A stretch of DNA of 17,107 bases, from the NCBI GenBank assembly GCA_947591175.1, contig CANQDB010000017.1:1-17107 (forward strand), written 5' to 3'. Position 1 is the stretch's first letter, and each line of letters begins with the position of its first letter. Under the pieces are notes generated by a model. The model worked only from the letters and a program-made list of their open reading frames with translations, did not search any database and was not told the DNA's origin. The stretch comes from an uncultured Bacilli bacterium (GTDB lineage: Bacteria > Bacillota_I > Bacilli_A > RF39 > UBA660). Both the position numbers and the translations under genes were made by a program. Positions 1 to 7,281 of the stretch are shown here, in pieces.

Positions 1-22
1 TAATCTCCTCTAGTATATATCT

Positions 23-54
23 ATTATAAGCCAATCACACCCCCCCCCAGTCAA
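23..54 (-). promoter_or_regulatory. Promoter with poly-G spacer for a gene just off the left edge
   Basis: On the minus strand there is a -35 TTGACT (49-54) and a perfect -10 TATAAT (23-28). They are separated by 20 bp, of which nine consecutive G's (poly-C 40-48 on the plus strand) adjoin the -35. GAGGAG at 5-10 is a ribosome binding site, so the start codon of the controlled gene must lie only a few bases left of position 1. A 20-bp spacer is too long for good sigma-A recognition; losing about three G's would give the optimal 17 bp. The terminator at 65-90 separates this promoter from the upstream operon, so it is probably the gene's only promoter. Confidence 0.7.
40..48 (-). repeat. Homopolymeric tract of nine G (minus strand)
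   Basis: Nine consecutive C's on the plus strand, in a very AT-rich context, lie between the -35 and -10 hexamers of the left-edge promoter. I saw no comparable G/C run elsewhere in the window. Such tracts are prone to slipped-strand mispairing. Confidence 0.9.
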
Positions 55-64
55 GAAAAATAGT

Positions 65-90
65 AAAAAAATCCACGGAATGTGGACTTT
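65..90 (-). terminator. Intrinsic terminator of the ung operon
   Basis: On the minus strand a stem formed by TCCAC and GTGGA, extended by one G-T and three A-T pairs, with a 5-nt loop (77-81), is followed by seven T's (65-71). It overlaps the stop codon of the hypothetical gene at 89-91 and ends the ung transcript before the poly-G promoter. Confidence 0.8.
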
Positions 91-643
91 ACATTGTTTT
101 TAAATTTTTCTTTTGAGCTTCATATGAACTTTTGATATCTACTTCTTTGGCGATTTTATAATCTCTTAATGTTCTTACCAAATGAGTATCTATCTTAGCT
201 CTTACACAAAACATAACTAAATAACCGCGGTAATCTACAGTGGAATTTAGATAATCTTCATAATGATAGATTTCATCAGTTTCGATTTCAGGATTTACTT
301 TCCCTTTAGAATAATAATCAAGAGTTGCACATACACCACGGAAAAAGCAGTTACGTAAAATTGCTAAGTGTCTTTTTTGATTTGGAGTTTTAACAATTTT
401 TTGAAGACGATTTAACTCCGTTAAAGTTTGTTTAACCGTATCCGTTTGAAGATATGATGGATATCGTTCAATATATGCTTTAGTTTTCTCATCGTAATCT
501 TGTTCAAATAGTTCTCTATCGTAAGCATCTAAATTTGGATTTTTCGCTTTAGCATTTTCAACTTGCCGATAGATTTCCATATAATCATCGAATTTATTGC
601 GATTAGTTGTAAATAAATATTCTAATTCTTCTTGTGTTAACAT
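89..643 (-). CDS. Hypothetical protein, 184 aa
   Basis: I do not recognise this protein. It is charged, rich in Tyr, Asp, Glu and Lys, has no membrane segment or signal peptide, and looks like a soluble, mainly helical cytosolic protein. A possible core is a cysteine-containing stretch LRNCFFRGVCATLDYY followed by an acidic segment. The chosen start is ATG at 641-643, preceded by AGGTGA at a normal distance and one base after the ung stop (TAA-A-ATG). A longer reading from a GTG at 652 is possible, but that GTG is part of the ribosome binding site. It is cotranscribed with ung and ends in the terminator at 65-90. No function can be inferred from position, because neighbours of ung vary between genomes. 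Confidence 0.75.
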   Translation of the reverse strand: MLTQEELEYLFTTNRNKFDDYMEIYRQVENAKAKNPNLDAYDRELFEQDYDEKTKAYIERYPSYLQTDTVKQTLTELNRLQKIVKTPNQKRHLAILRNCFFRGVCATLDYYSKGKVNPEIETDEIYHYEDYLNSTVDYRGYLVMFCVRAKIDTHLVRTLRDYKIAKEVDIKSSYEAQKKNLKTM

Positions 644-644
644 T

Positions 645-1310
645 TTAGTCACCTATTTCCCAATGAATGGGCTTTCTATTATTACTTATTAAAAATTGAT
701 TGGTCTTAGAGAATGGACGACTTCCAAAGAAACCATTGTATGCCGATAAAGGCGAAGGATGGCTAGACTCAATAATACAGTGCCTTTTATTAGTAATAAA
801 TGCTTTTTTACTACGAGCATAACTACCCCATAAGATGAAGACTAGAGGTTCATCTTTTTCGTTTAATTTTTGAATGACCGCATTTGTAAAAGTTTCCCAA
901 CCATGATTACTGTGAGAGGCGGCTTTATCCTTTTCAACTGTTAAAACGGCATTTAAAAGAAGTACTCCTTCTTTGGCCCAAGGAATTAAACATCCAGTCG
1001 AGGGAATTTTACAACCTAAGTCATCATGTAATTCTTTAAAAATATTGACAAGTGACGGTGGTTTTGGAATTCCTTCTTGGACTGAAAAAGATAGGCCATG
1101 AGCTTGACCTATACCATGATATGGATCCTGACCTAAAATGACCACTTTAACATCTTTATATGGAGTAAAGCGAAAAGCATTAAAGATCTCAGTCTTTTTT
1201 GGATAAATTGTCTTTTCTTTATATTCTTCTTCGATAAAATTGATTAACTCTTTAAAATAAGGTTTATCCATTTCATCTTTTAAAATTTCATCCCAATCAT
1301 TACCAATCAA
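645..1310 (-). CDS. ung: Uracil-DNA glycosylase, family 1
   Basis: This enzyme removes uracil, from dUTP misincorporation or cytosine deamination, from DNA to start base excision repair. The family 1 water-activating motif GQDPYHG (about residues 60-66) with its catalytic Asp is intact, as is the HPSPLSA minor-groove intercalation loop with the catalytic His near residue 184. The length, about 221 aa, is normal for the family. The longest reading starts at GTG 1319, but that GTG belongs to AAAGGAAGTG, a near-perfect Shine-Dalgarno. The in-frame TTG at 1308-1310, six bases further on, is therefore my preferred start; the choice between the two is not certain. A good promoter lies at 1338-1366. 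The hypothetical gene follows after one base, so the two form a short operon. Confidence 0.95.
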   Translation of the reverse strand: MIGNDWDEILKDEMDKPYFKELINFIEEEYKEKTIYPKKTEIFNAFRFTPYKDVKVVILGQDPYHGIGQAHGLSFSVQEGIPKPPSLVNIFKELHDDLGCKIPSTGCLIPWAKEGVLLLNAVLTVEKDKAASHSNHGWETFTNAVIQKLNEKDEPLVFILWGSYARSKKAFITNKRHCIIESSHPSPLSAYNGFFGSRPFSKTNQFLISNNRKPIHWEIGD

Positions 1311-1337
1311 AGTACCCACTTCCTTTTGATTAACGTT

Positions 1338-1366
1338 ATTATACTATAGGGTTAAGGTTTATTCAA
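1338..1366 (-). promoter_or_regulatory. Promoter of ung
   Basis: On the minus strand TTGAAT (1361-1366) and a perfect TATAAT (1338-1343) are separated by exactly 17 bp. The -35 lies inside the 3' end of the symporter gene. The expected transcription start is about 20 bases before the ung start. Confidence 0.75.
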
Positions 1367-2650
1367 TGACTTTTTTTGATTGTATTCATAGATAACATCT
1401 TTCGATAATGATAGAACAGCATACATATTGATAATTGCCATAAACGCTACTAAGATATCGACTAAATTCCATAAGAATGGAGCATTTGCAACACTTCCCC
1501 AAACTAGGAGAACTAGAGTAATAACTTTTAAGATAGTTAGATCTCTTTCGGTTATTTCTTTTTTTAAGAATTTAAGATTTGTTTCACCATAGTAATAGCC
1601 TGTTAGGATAGTCGAAAAGGCAAAGAAGAGAATCAGTACGGATAAGATACCACTTCCAAAATTACCTAAGTGATAACGGAATGCATATTGAGTAAGCTCG
1701 ATACCATTTATGTTTTCTAGGACTAGTTCTTTATAGTTAGAAGTTAAAATGATAAGCGCCGTACCGGTACAAATTATAAAACTAGTAAAATAGACACCTA
1801 ACATTTGGATATAACCTTGATTAATAGGATTATTATTATCGACTGTAGCACTAGCAATGGCACTACTACCGAGGCCTGCTTCGGTGGCAAAGATTCCTCG
1901 TTCGAGACCAATCATTAAGGTTGTCAAAAGACCAACTCCTATACTTTTAGGATGGAATGCCTCTTTGATGATTAAAACAATAATACTTGGAATTATTTGG
2001 TAATTCATAACTAAAACGTAGAGAACTAAGATAAAATAGATGATACCCATTAAGGGAACTATTTTAGAGGTTGCATTAGATATACCTTTGACACCTTTAA
2101 TGATAATAGCTCCTGATAGAACTGCTAAAGAGACTCCTGTTACAATAGGATCAAAATTAAGAGTATCTTTAAGGGAAACTGCTATCGTATTGGCTTGAAT
2201 CGTCATAAAACCGACAATATAGGCAACTAAGACTAACAAAGCATAGGACTTGGCTAATTTCTTTTCGCCTAGTCCTTTTTCTATATAGTAAGATGGTCCT
2301 CCTTTATGGAAGAAACCATCTTTTTCACGATAGACCATACTTAAAACACTTTCCGAAAAAGCATTTGGAACGGTTAGAAAAGTAGTAAGCCAAAGCCAAA
2401 AGATAGTTCCAGGGCCTCCTAGATAAATGGCTAGAGCAATGCCAGCAAGAGAACCTACTCCTATTTGAGCAGCAAGTGATAGCATTAAACTTTGAAAGGG
2501 AGTTATCTCACCTTTCTTTTTAGAGTAAAAACTTTTAAACATTTTAGATAAACGAAACTGTATTCCTTTTAGTTTAAGAGAATAATAAATTCCCCCACCA
2601 AGTAAAAAGAAAGTCGCAATACCCCAAGCTATTTTTTTGATAATTTCCAT
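1352..2650 (-). CDS. Sodium/amino acid (alanine or glycine) symporter, AGCS family
   Basis: An integral membrane protein of about 432 aa with roughly ten to eleven hydrophobic segments, belonging to the AGCS (DagA/AlsT-type) family that imports small neutral amino acids with Na+. Family hallmarks are visible: LGGPGTIFWLWL around residue 80 after an SLAAQIGVGSLAG segment, and ERGIFATEAGLGSSAIASA around residue 252, corresponding to the conserved RG-FSNEAG-GS signature. Alanine, glycine or glutamine cannot be told apart from sequence alone. The start is ATG at 2648-2650 after AGGTGA; the GTG at 2659 lies within that ribosome binding site. It has its own promoter (2672-2700) downstream of the rlmH terminator. 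I saw no terminator after the gene, so some read-through into ung is possible. Confidence 0.92.
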   Translation of the reverse strand: MEIIKKIAWGIATFFLLGGGIYYSLKLKGIQFRLSKMFKSFYSKKKGEITPFQSLMLSLAAQIGVGSLAGIALAIYLGGPGTIFWLWLTTFLTVPNAFSESVLSMVYREKDGFFHKGGPSYYIEKGLGEKKLAKSYALLVLVAYIVGFMTIQANTIAVSLKDTLNFDPIVTGVSLAVLSGAIIIKGVKGISNATSKIVPLMGIIYFILVLYVLVMNYQIIPSIIVLIIKEAFHPKSIGVGLLTTLMIGLERGIFATEAGLGSSAIASATVDNNNPINQGYIQMLGVYFTSFIICTGTALIILTSNYKELVLENINGIELTQYAFRYHLGNFGSGILSVLILFFAFSTILTGYYYGETNLKFLKKEITERDLTILKVITLVLLVWGSVANAPFLWNLVDILVAFMAIINMYAVLSLSKDVIYEYNQKKSLNKP

Positions 2651-2671
2651 CGTACTCACCTATTTTTATTT

Positions 2672-2700
2672 TATTAAGCAAAACGCAAGTTTATTGTCAA
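2672..2700 (-). promoter_or_regulatory. Likely promoter of the AGCS symporter gene
   Basis: On the minus strand a perfect -35 TTGACA (2695-2700) is followed after 17 bp by TTAATA (2672-2677), a weaker -10. It lies just after the rlmH terminator, so the symporter is probably transcribed on its own. Confidence 0.55.
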
Positions 2701-2745
2701 AAAATAGGAAAAGAATTGTACTTTATGATTAGGCACAATTCTTTT
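2701..2745 (-). terminator. Intrinsic terminator after rlmH
   Basis: A perfect 11-bp stem (AAAAGAATTGT at 2709-2719 pairing with 2735-2745, plus-strand coordinates) with a 15-nt loop abuts the rlmH stop codon. The minus-strand right arm ends in TTTT and is followed by another T-rich stretch. The A-rich left arm means it could also work in the opposite direction. Confidence 0.75.
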
Positions 2746-3197
2746 TATTTGTGATAAGATTCGTGATGACTTATTTTAAAGCCACGATATATCTGTTCCA
2801 GTAAAAGAACACGAAATAATTGGTGCGGAAAAGTCATCTTACTAAAGGATATTCGCTCGTTGGCAAGGTTCTTTACTTCTGGACTTAGGCCATAAGAGCC
2901 ACCAATAATAAATGTAAGATTACTATTTTCGATAAGCCAAGCTTCTATTTTTTTAGAAAAAGTAAGAGAATCGTACTCTTTTCCTTCAATTTCTAAAGTT
3001 ACGATAAAGTCTTTTTGATTAATAACCTTTAAGATGCGTTCTCCTTCTTTTTTGAGAGCTACTTTTTTATCTTCAGTACTTTCATCTGGTAACTCTATAA
3101 TTTCGAGATTTGTATATTTACTTAGTCTTTTTTGATATTCCGCTAAAGCCTCTTTCCAATATGTTTCTTTTAATTTACCAACACATATTACTTTCAT
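2745..3197 (-). CDS. rlmH: 23S rRNA (pseudouridine1915-N3)-methyltransferase RlmH
   Basis: A SPOUT-fold methyltransferase of 150 aa that methylates pseudouridine 1915 in helix 69 of 23S rRNA on assembled ribosomes, using S-adenosylmethionine. The diagnostic C-terminal half is intact: FIIGGSYGLSPEV (the SAM-binding knot), then SKMTFPHQLFRVLLLEQIYRG and the terminal HHESYHK, which matches the family's conserved end. Length is close to the usual 155-160 aa. The ATG at 3195-3197 lies two bases after the walJ stop, with GAGG embedded in the walJ end. The walJ-rlmH neighbourhood is the same as at the Bacillus and Staphylococcus walRK locus, although walRK itself is absent here. It is the last gene of the operon before the terminator. 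Confidence 0.96.
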   Translation of the reverse strand: MKVICVGKLKETYWKEALAEYQKRLSKYTNLEIIELPDESTEDKKVALKKEGERILKVINQKDFIVTLEIEGKEYDSLTFSKKIEAWLIENSNLTFIIGGSYGLSPEVKNLANERISFSKMTFPHQLFRVLLLEQIYRGFKISHHESYHK

Positions 3198-3199
3198 AC

Positions 3200-3961
3200 T
3201 TAAACCTCGATTAAATCTGTGGCAACTCGTTGTTCGGCAATGATGATTGGAACTTCGATATTGTTTTTTACGAAGGCTTCATGAATGGTATTATAGGCTA
3301 ATTCAGGAGTATTATTGTTTTCACTCAAATGAGCTAAGACTACATATTTTGTTTTAGCACCAAGCCAACTTGTTAAGTATTCAGCTGTCGTATGATTAGA
3401 AAGGTGTCCACTATCGCCTACGACACGTTGTTTTAAGTAATATGGATATGGTCCATTCATGAGCATCTCTTCATCGTGATTACTTTCGATAATATAGATT
3501 GTGGCATTATTTAGTTTTTTAAAGTAACGTTCGTTTACGTATCCAGTGTCGGTAATATAAATGAGTTTTTCATCGTTGTTCTTGATAATATACCCAATAG
3601 TTCCTTCGACATCGTGTGATAGAGGAACTGTTTCGATTTCAAGATCTTGAAAAGTATCTTCACGACTTATTATATGAAGATTATTTTCAGGAATAGTCTT
3701 TCTTAATTCTTGAGTAACTAAGGTCGAAGCATAAACTGGAATATTCATCTTTTTGACAAGACTTGCAAGACCTTTAATATGATCTGTATGTGTGTGAGTT
3801 ATAAAGATAGCATCTAATTGCTCAGGACTAACATCTATTTCTTTTAATTTAGTTTGTAAAGTTAGATAATTTATACCCATATCGATTAAAATCTTACTTT
3901 GCGTTGTTTCAATATAAGTACTATTACCTTTGGAACCACTAGCTAAAACTTTTATTTTCAT
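3200..3961 (-). CDS. walJ: MBL-fold metallohydrolase, WalJ/YycJ type
   Basis: A cytosolic metallo-beta-lactamase-fold protein of 253 aa. The metal-binding motif THTHTDH near residues 55-61 is intact, the N-terminus MKIKVLASGSKGNST is typical of YycJ/WalJ, and further ligands appear as LSHDVEG, YITDTGY and GDSGHLSN plus a late LAHLSENN. Family members are 5'-3' exonuclease-like enzymes implicated in coordinating DNA replication or repair with cell division and cell-wall metabolism; the exact substrate here is inferred. The start codon overlaps the M23 stop (ATGA at 3958-3961) and I see no clear ribosome binding site, so translation is probably coupled to the upstream gene. rlmH follows directly, as in Bacillus. 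Confidence 0.9.
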   Translation of the reverse strand: MKIKVLASGSKGNSTYIETTQSKILIDMGINYLTLQTKLKEIDVSPEQLDAIFITHTHTDHIKGLASLVKKMNIPVYASTLVTQELRKTIPENNLHIISREDTFQDLEIETVPLSHDVEGTIGYIIKNNDEKLIYITDTGYVNERYFKKLNNATIYIIESNHDEEMLMNGPYPYYLKQRVVGDSGHLSNHTTAEYLTSWLGAKTKYVVLAHLSENNNTPELAYNTIHEAFVKNNIEVPIIIAEQRVATDLIEV

Positions 3962-5457
3962 TGAAATAGTGTTAATGGATTTACTGGTGTACCTCTAAAT
4001 GGGTAACCATTCCATAATCCAAAGTGTAAGTGTGTTCCCTGAGCAAAGCCTGTGTGACCCATGGTTCCAATGATATCACCAGCATAAACTACGTCTCCTG
4101 CTTTTTTATAACGAACAGCCATATGAGCATACTCTGTATATTGTCCATTGCTATGTTTAATATATATATAATTACCATTTGTACCATTATAGCCTGAGTA
4201 GACAACTACACCATTATTAGCAGCTTTTATAGGTGAACCTTCACCACATCCTGCAATATCGATGGCTTTATGTAATTTTCCCCAACGATAAGCAAAGTAG
4301 CTCATAATTTGATATGGAGTAATAGTTGGCCATACCCATGAACCTATACCAACAGGGACTTCAACTTCTGAACCGATGCCACCGCCAACAGAACGTTGTT
4401 TCGTTCCACGGACGATGATTCGGTCAACTGAAGGTTTTTCTTCTTGAGTATCGATTGGGACGACACTTTTTGTTTCACCATTGACTAGTTTTATTTTTTG
4501 AGTTACTAATTGAACTCCTTCCATTCCTTCTTGTTTTACAACTTCTTCTCCAGCATATTTGTCAGGATCATTTTCATAAACAGTGTTATAACCGATAGTT
4601 TGACGGGATACAACGTGGGTTTCTTCAACGATATTTAATTGTGGTTGTAAAACACCAATGGATACTTCTTGACCTGGGAAAAGCATAGTGTCAGCTTTTA
4701 TAGTTGGGTTAGCAATAATAAATTCATCGGTCGACAATTGATGATCGAAAGAAATATTATCGACTGTGTCACCTTCTTGGACGATATACGTATCTTGTTT
4801 TTCATTTGTTCCAAATAACAAGTATTGACTTAGTTCTTCTTCGGTCGTGAAGATTTTTTCATTGACGGAGATATTTTCTTGGGTAATCGTCTGTTCATTT
4901 TGAATATAGACGTTTTCAATTATTTTACCGGTATCGACAATAGGTTGTTGCTTATCTTGTTCATATGCAGCTAGTTCATCTTTATCGATAAAGGTCTCGG
5001 CTGTCTTATGCACGGAATTTAAGAAGATATTTTTATCTAGGACGTATAAAACTTGGTCTTCTTGTTTTTCATTCTCGCCTTCTTCATTCTGTTCTTCGAT
5101 ACCTTGAATGAAGATTTTGTACCCTTGAATAGTAAAAGGACTCTTATCTTTGATGATTTCATAAATCTCTTGGGTAGATAAAGTCTTATCTTCAAAGGTT
5201 ATCTCTTTTTCAATATCTAAATCGTTTGGAGCATAGACTTTATCGACTTTGTACTCATCTTTTAAGTGTGATTGTTCTTGGTCGATATAGTTTTCTAGTT
5301 CTTCTTTGGAGTTAATTAAACCAATGGATTCACCTTTTAGATAAACTCGATATACTTCTTTAGGTGTTTGACCTGGATTAAAGGTAGTAGTCACTAGTAC
5401 TAGGATAACACTTAATAAAGTAGCAATCGAATAGGATATCATTGTTCTAATGCTCAT
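3958..5457 (-). CDS. Membrane-anchored M23 metallopeptidase with LysM and G5 domains
   Basis: A predicted cell-wall endopeptidase of 499 aa. In order: a short basic start and one membrane segment (about residues 6-26), an extracytoplasmic region of unclear fold with acidic low-complexity stretches (30-220), a LysM peptidoglycan-binding domain (about 224-268, YIVQEGDTVDNIS), a G5 domain (about 280-353, ending IIVRGTK), and a C-terminal M23/LytM domain (about 386-499). The zinc and catalytic residues are visible: His396 and Asp400 in HKAID (Ala replaces the usual Gly), His445 in YAHM, and HLH at 476-478, so it should be active. The ATG at 5455-5457 follows AAGGGTGA; a longer reading from 5487 has no ribosome binding site. 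It overlaps the dnaB end by 11 bases. An LysM-G5-M23 layout is common in Bacillota, but its place here between dnaB and walJ ties it to the replication operon. Confidence 0.93.
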   Translation of the reverse strand: MSIRTMISYSIATLLSVILVLVTTTFNPGQTPKEVYRVYLKGESIGLINSKEELENYIDQEQSHLKDEYKVDKVYAPNDLDIEKEITFEDKTLSTQEIYEIIKDKSPFTIQGYKIFIQGIEEQNEEGENEKQEDQVLYVLDKNIFLNSVHKTAETFIDKDELAAYEQDKQQPIVDTGKIIENVYIQNEQTITQENISVNEKIFTTEEELSQYLLFGTNEKQDTYIVQEGDTVDNISFDHQLSTDEFIIANPTIKADTMLFPGQEVSIGVLQPQLNIVEETHVVSRQTIGYNTVYENDPDKYAGEEVVKQEGMEGVQLVTQKIKLVNGETKSVVPIDTQEEKPSVDRIIVRGTKQRSVGGGIGSEVEVPVGIGSWVWPTITPYQIMSYFAYRWGKLHKAIDIAGCGEGSPIKAANNGVVVYSGYNGTNGNYIYIKHSNGQYTEYAHMAVRYKKAGDVVYAGDIIGTMGHTGFAQGTHLHFGLWNGYPFRGTPVNPLTLFQ

Positions 5458-6817
5458 CTTTTTCACCCTTCTTTTCTTTGATTTCATCTTTTTGGAGACT
5501 TACAAAAGTGCTGGTATTCTTTTTAAATAGTAAATCGACTTTGCCAGTTGAACCACTTCTGTTTTTCTCAATTAGGAATTGGGTCTTACTGTTATTTTCT
5601 TCGTTTCGTAATTCTTTGTCATAGTAATCTTCGCGATAAAGGAAACCTACGATATCGGCATCTTGCTCGATGGATCCTGAATCACGTAAGTCACTCATGA
5701 CTGGTTTTTTATCTTCACGGCTGTCGACTGTACGGTTTAATTGGGCTAAGGCAATAACAGGGATGTGAAGTTCCAAAGACATTGTTTTGAGGCTTCGCGA
5801 AATATCTGAAACTTCTAGTTGTTTATTAGTGCCATAGTGCCCTCCACCTGAAACAAGTTGGAGATAGTCGATGACAACTAGGCCTAGACCTTCCTCACTA
5901 CTGGCAAGGCGACGACATTGAGATCTTATTTCCCCAATCGTGATACCAGGGGATGCCGCAATATACATTTTAGCATCTTGTAGTTGACTGATAGCTTCGT
6001 TTAGTTTTTTCCAATCGTCGTTAAGTAAGTAACCGGTTCTTAGTTTGTTACCATCGATTTGACCGAGACTTGCAAGCATACGCATCGCTAGTTGTTCAGG
6101 ACTCATTTCGAGGTTAAAAATAGCAACTGTTTTATCAGTGTTCATAGCCACATGTGTTGCAATATTTAAAGCAAAGGCTGTTTTTCCCATGGCCGGGCGA
6201 GCAGCAATAATTATCAGTTCGTTTTCATGGAATCCAGCCGTGATGCGGTCTAAATCGTAAAAGCCAGATGGAAGTCCTGTAACTTCACCTTTACTATTGG
6301 CTAAATACTCGAGTTGTTTTTGGGTGTTGTAAAGGACATCTTTGATACTTAGAAATTCGCCTGATTTACGGTTTTTAATGACATTTAAGAGTTTACGTTC
6401 GGCTTCGTCTAGAGTTTCATTAACACTTCCTTCGTGCTCGTAACCTAAGGTGACGACGTCGGTCGCAGTTTGAATTAAACTTCTTAAAATAGCATCATCT
6501 TCGACAATTTTTATGTAATAATCGATATTGCCAGCGGTTGGAACGAAATTGATTATTTCGGTTAGGTACTCGACTCCTCCAACTTCATTTAACCAGTTAC
6601 GTTGTTTTAATTCAGCAGTAACAGTCGTAATATCGAGTGGTACTTTTTTTTCGGAAAGAGCCTGCATGGCAGTAAAGATTTTGCTATTCTTATCACTGTA
6701 AAAGTACTCTTGATTTAGAGATTCACAGGCTTTTTGTAAAGCTGTAGTCGATAGAAACATCGAGCCTAAGACTGATTCTTCAGCCTCTAAATCGTAAGGA
6801 ACTGTTCTAGTTGCCAT
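5447..6817 (-). CDS. dnaB: Replicative DNA helicase DnaB (DnaC in Bacillus)
   Basis: The hexameric 5'-3' helicase that unwinds DNA at the replication fork. The N-terminal primase-interacting domain (about 1-150, starting TVPYDLEAEESVLGSMF) is followed by a RecA-like motor domain: Walker A ARPAMGKT (206-213), the segment FNLEMSPEQLAMRML, Walker B VVIDYLQLV (about 314-322), and the conserved SDLRDSGSIEQDAD with the arginine-finger region. There is no intein and the length (456 aa) is normal. The C-terminus is lysine-rich. The ATG at 6815-6817 follows a perfect AGGAGGTGA that overlaps the rplI stop codon, indicating tight cotranscription. The order rplI-dnaB is the same as in Bacillus. Confidence 0.97.
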   Translation of the reverse strand: MATRTVPYDLEAEESVLGSMFLSTTALQKACESLNQEYFYSDKNSKIFTAMQALSEKKVPLDITTVTAELKQRNWLNEVGGVEYLTEIINFVPTAGNIDYYIKIVEDDAILRSLIQTATDVVTLGYEHEGSVNETLDEAERKLLNVIKNRKSGEFLSIKDVLYNTQKQLEYLANSKGEVTGLPSGFYDLDRITAGFHENELIIIAARPAMGKTAFALNIATHVAMNTDKTVAIFNLEMSPEQLAMRMLASLGQIDGNKLRTGYLLNDDWKKLNEAISQLQDAKMYIAASPGITIGEIRSQCRRLASSEEGLGLVVIDYLQLVSGGGHYGTNKQLEVSDISRSLKTMSLELHIPVIALAQLNRTVDSREDKKPVMSDLRDSGSIEQDADIVGFLYREDYYDKELRNEENNSKTQFLIEKNRSGSTGKVDLLFKKNTSTFVSLQKDEIKEKKGEKDEH

Positions 6818-6828
6818 GAGGTCACCTC

Positions 6829-7269
6829 CTATTTTACTAATTGAATTTTAACTTTGGCATTGATCTCTTTGTAAAGATTGATAGTTATCGTATGAAAACC
6901 TAAACTTGTTAGGTTGTTTTCTAATTGAATTTGTTTTTTATCGAAGTTGTAGCCTTTTTTATCGAGTTCTTCTTTGATTTGCTTGGCACTTACACTTCCG
7001 AAGACTCTATCTTGATTACCTGTTTTAACTTTGAAAGTAAATGTTTCTTGTTCTAATTTTTCCTTCTGAACTTGGGCTTGGCGTCTATTTTCTTCATCTT
7101 GTTTTTTAGCGGATGCTTGGTCGCGTTTTAGTTTAGCAAGAGAACTATCATTTAATGGAACAGCATAGCCTTTCTTGATTAGAAAATTTTCGGCATAGCC
7201 ATCTTTAACTTTTTTTATTTCATCTTTTTTTCCTTGTCCTTTGACATCTTTTATGAAGATTACTTGCAT
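6829..7269 (-). CDS. rplI: Large ribosomal subunit protein bL9
   Basis: A structural protein of the 50S subunit that binds 23S rRNA near the base of the L1 stalk. The N-terminal domain (MQVIFIKDVKGQGKKDEIKKVKDGYAENFLI) is the L9 signature. It is followed by the long, charged connecting helix (about 42-75) and the C-terminal domain with DRVFGSVSAKQI. Length is 146 aa, as expected. AGGAGG precedes the ATG at an ideal distance. It sits between the gdpP-like gene (12 bases upstream) and dnaB (its stop overlaps the dnaB ribosome binding site), the standard Bacillota order. Confidence 0.97.
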   Translation of the reverse strand: MQVIFIKDVKGQGKKDEIKKVKDGYAENFLIKKGYAVPLNDSSLAKLKRDQASAKKQDEENRRQAQVQKEKLEQETFTFKVKTGNQDRVFGSVSAKQIKEELDKKGYNFDKKQIQLENNLTSLGFHTITINLYKEINAKVKIQLVK

Positions 7270-7281
7270 AAGGGCCTCCTT

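Noticed and set aside
2797..2814. Possible parS (TGTTC...GAACA) inside rlmH
   Set aside because: The half-sites are 8 bases apart and the CACGTG core is missing.
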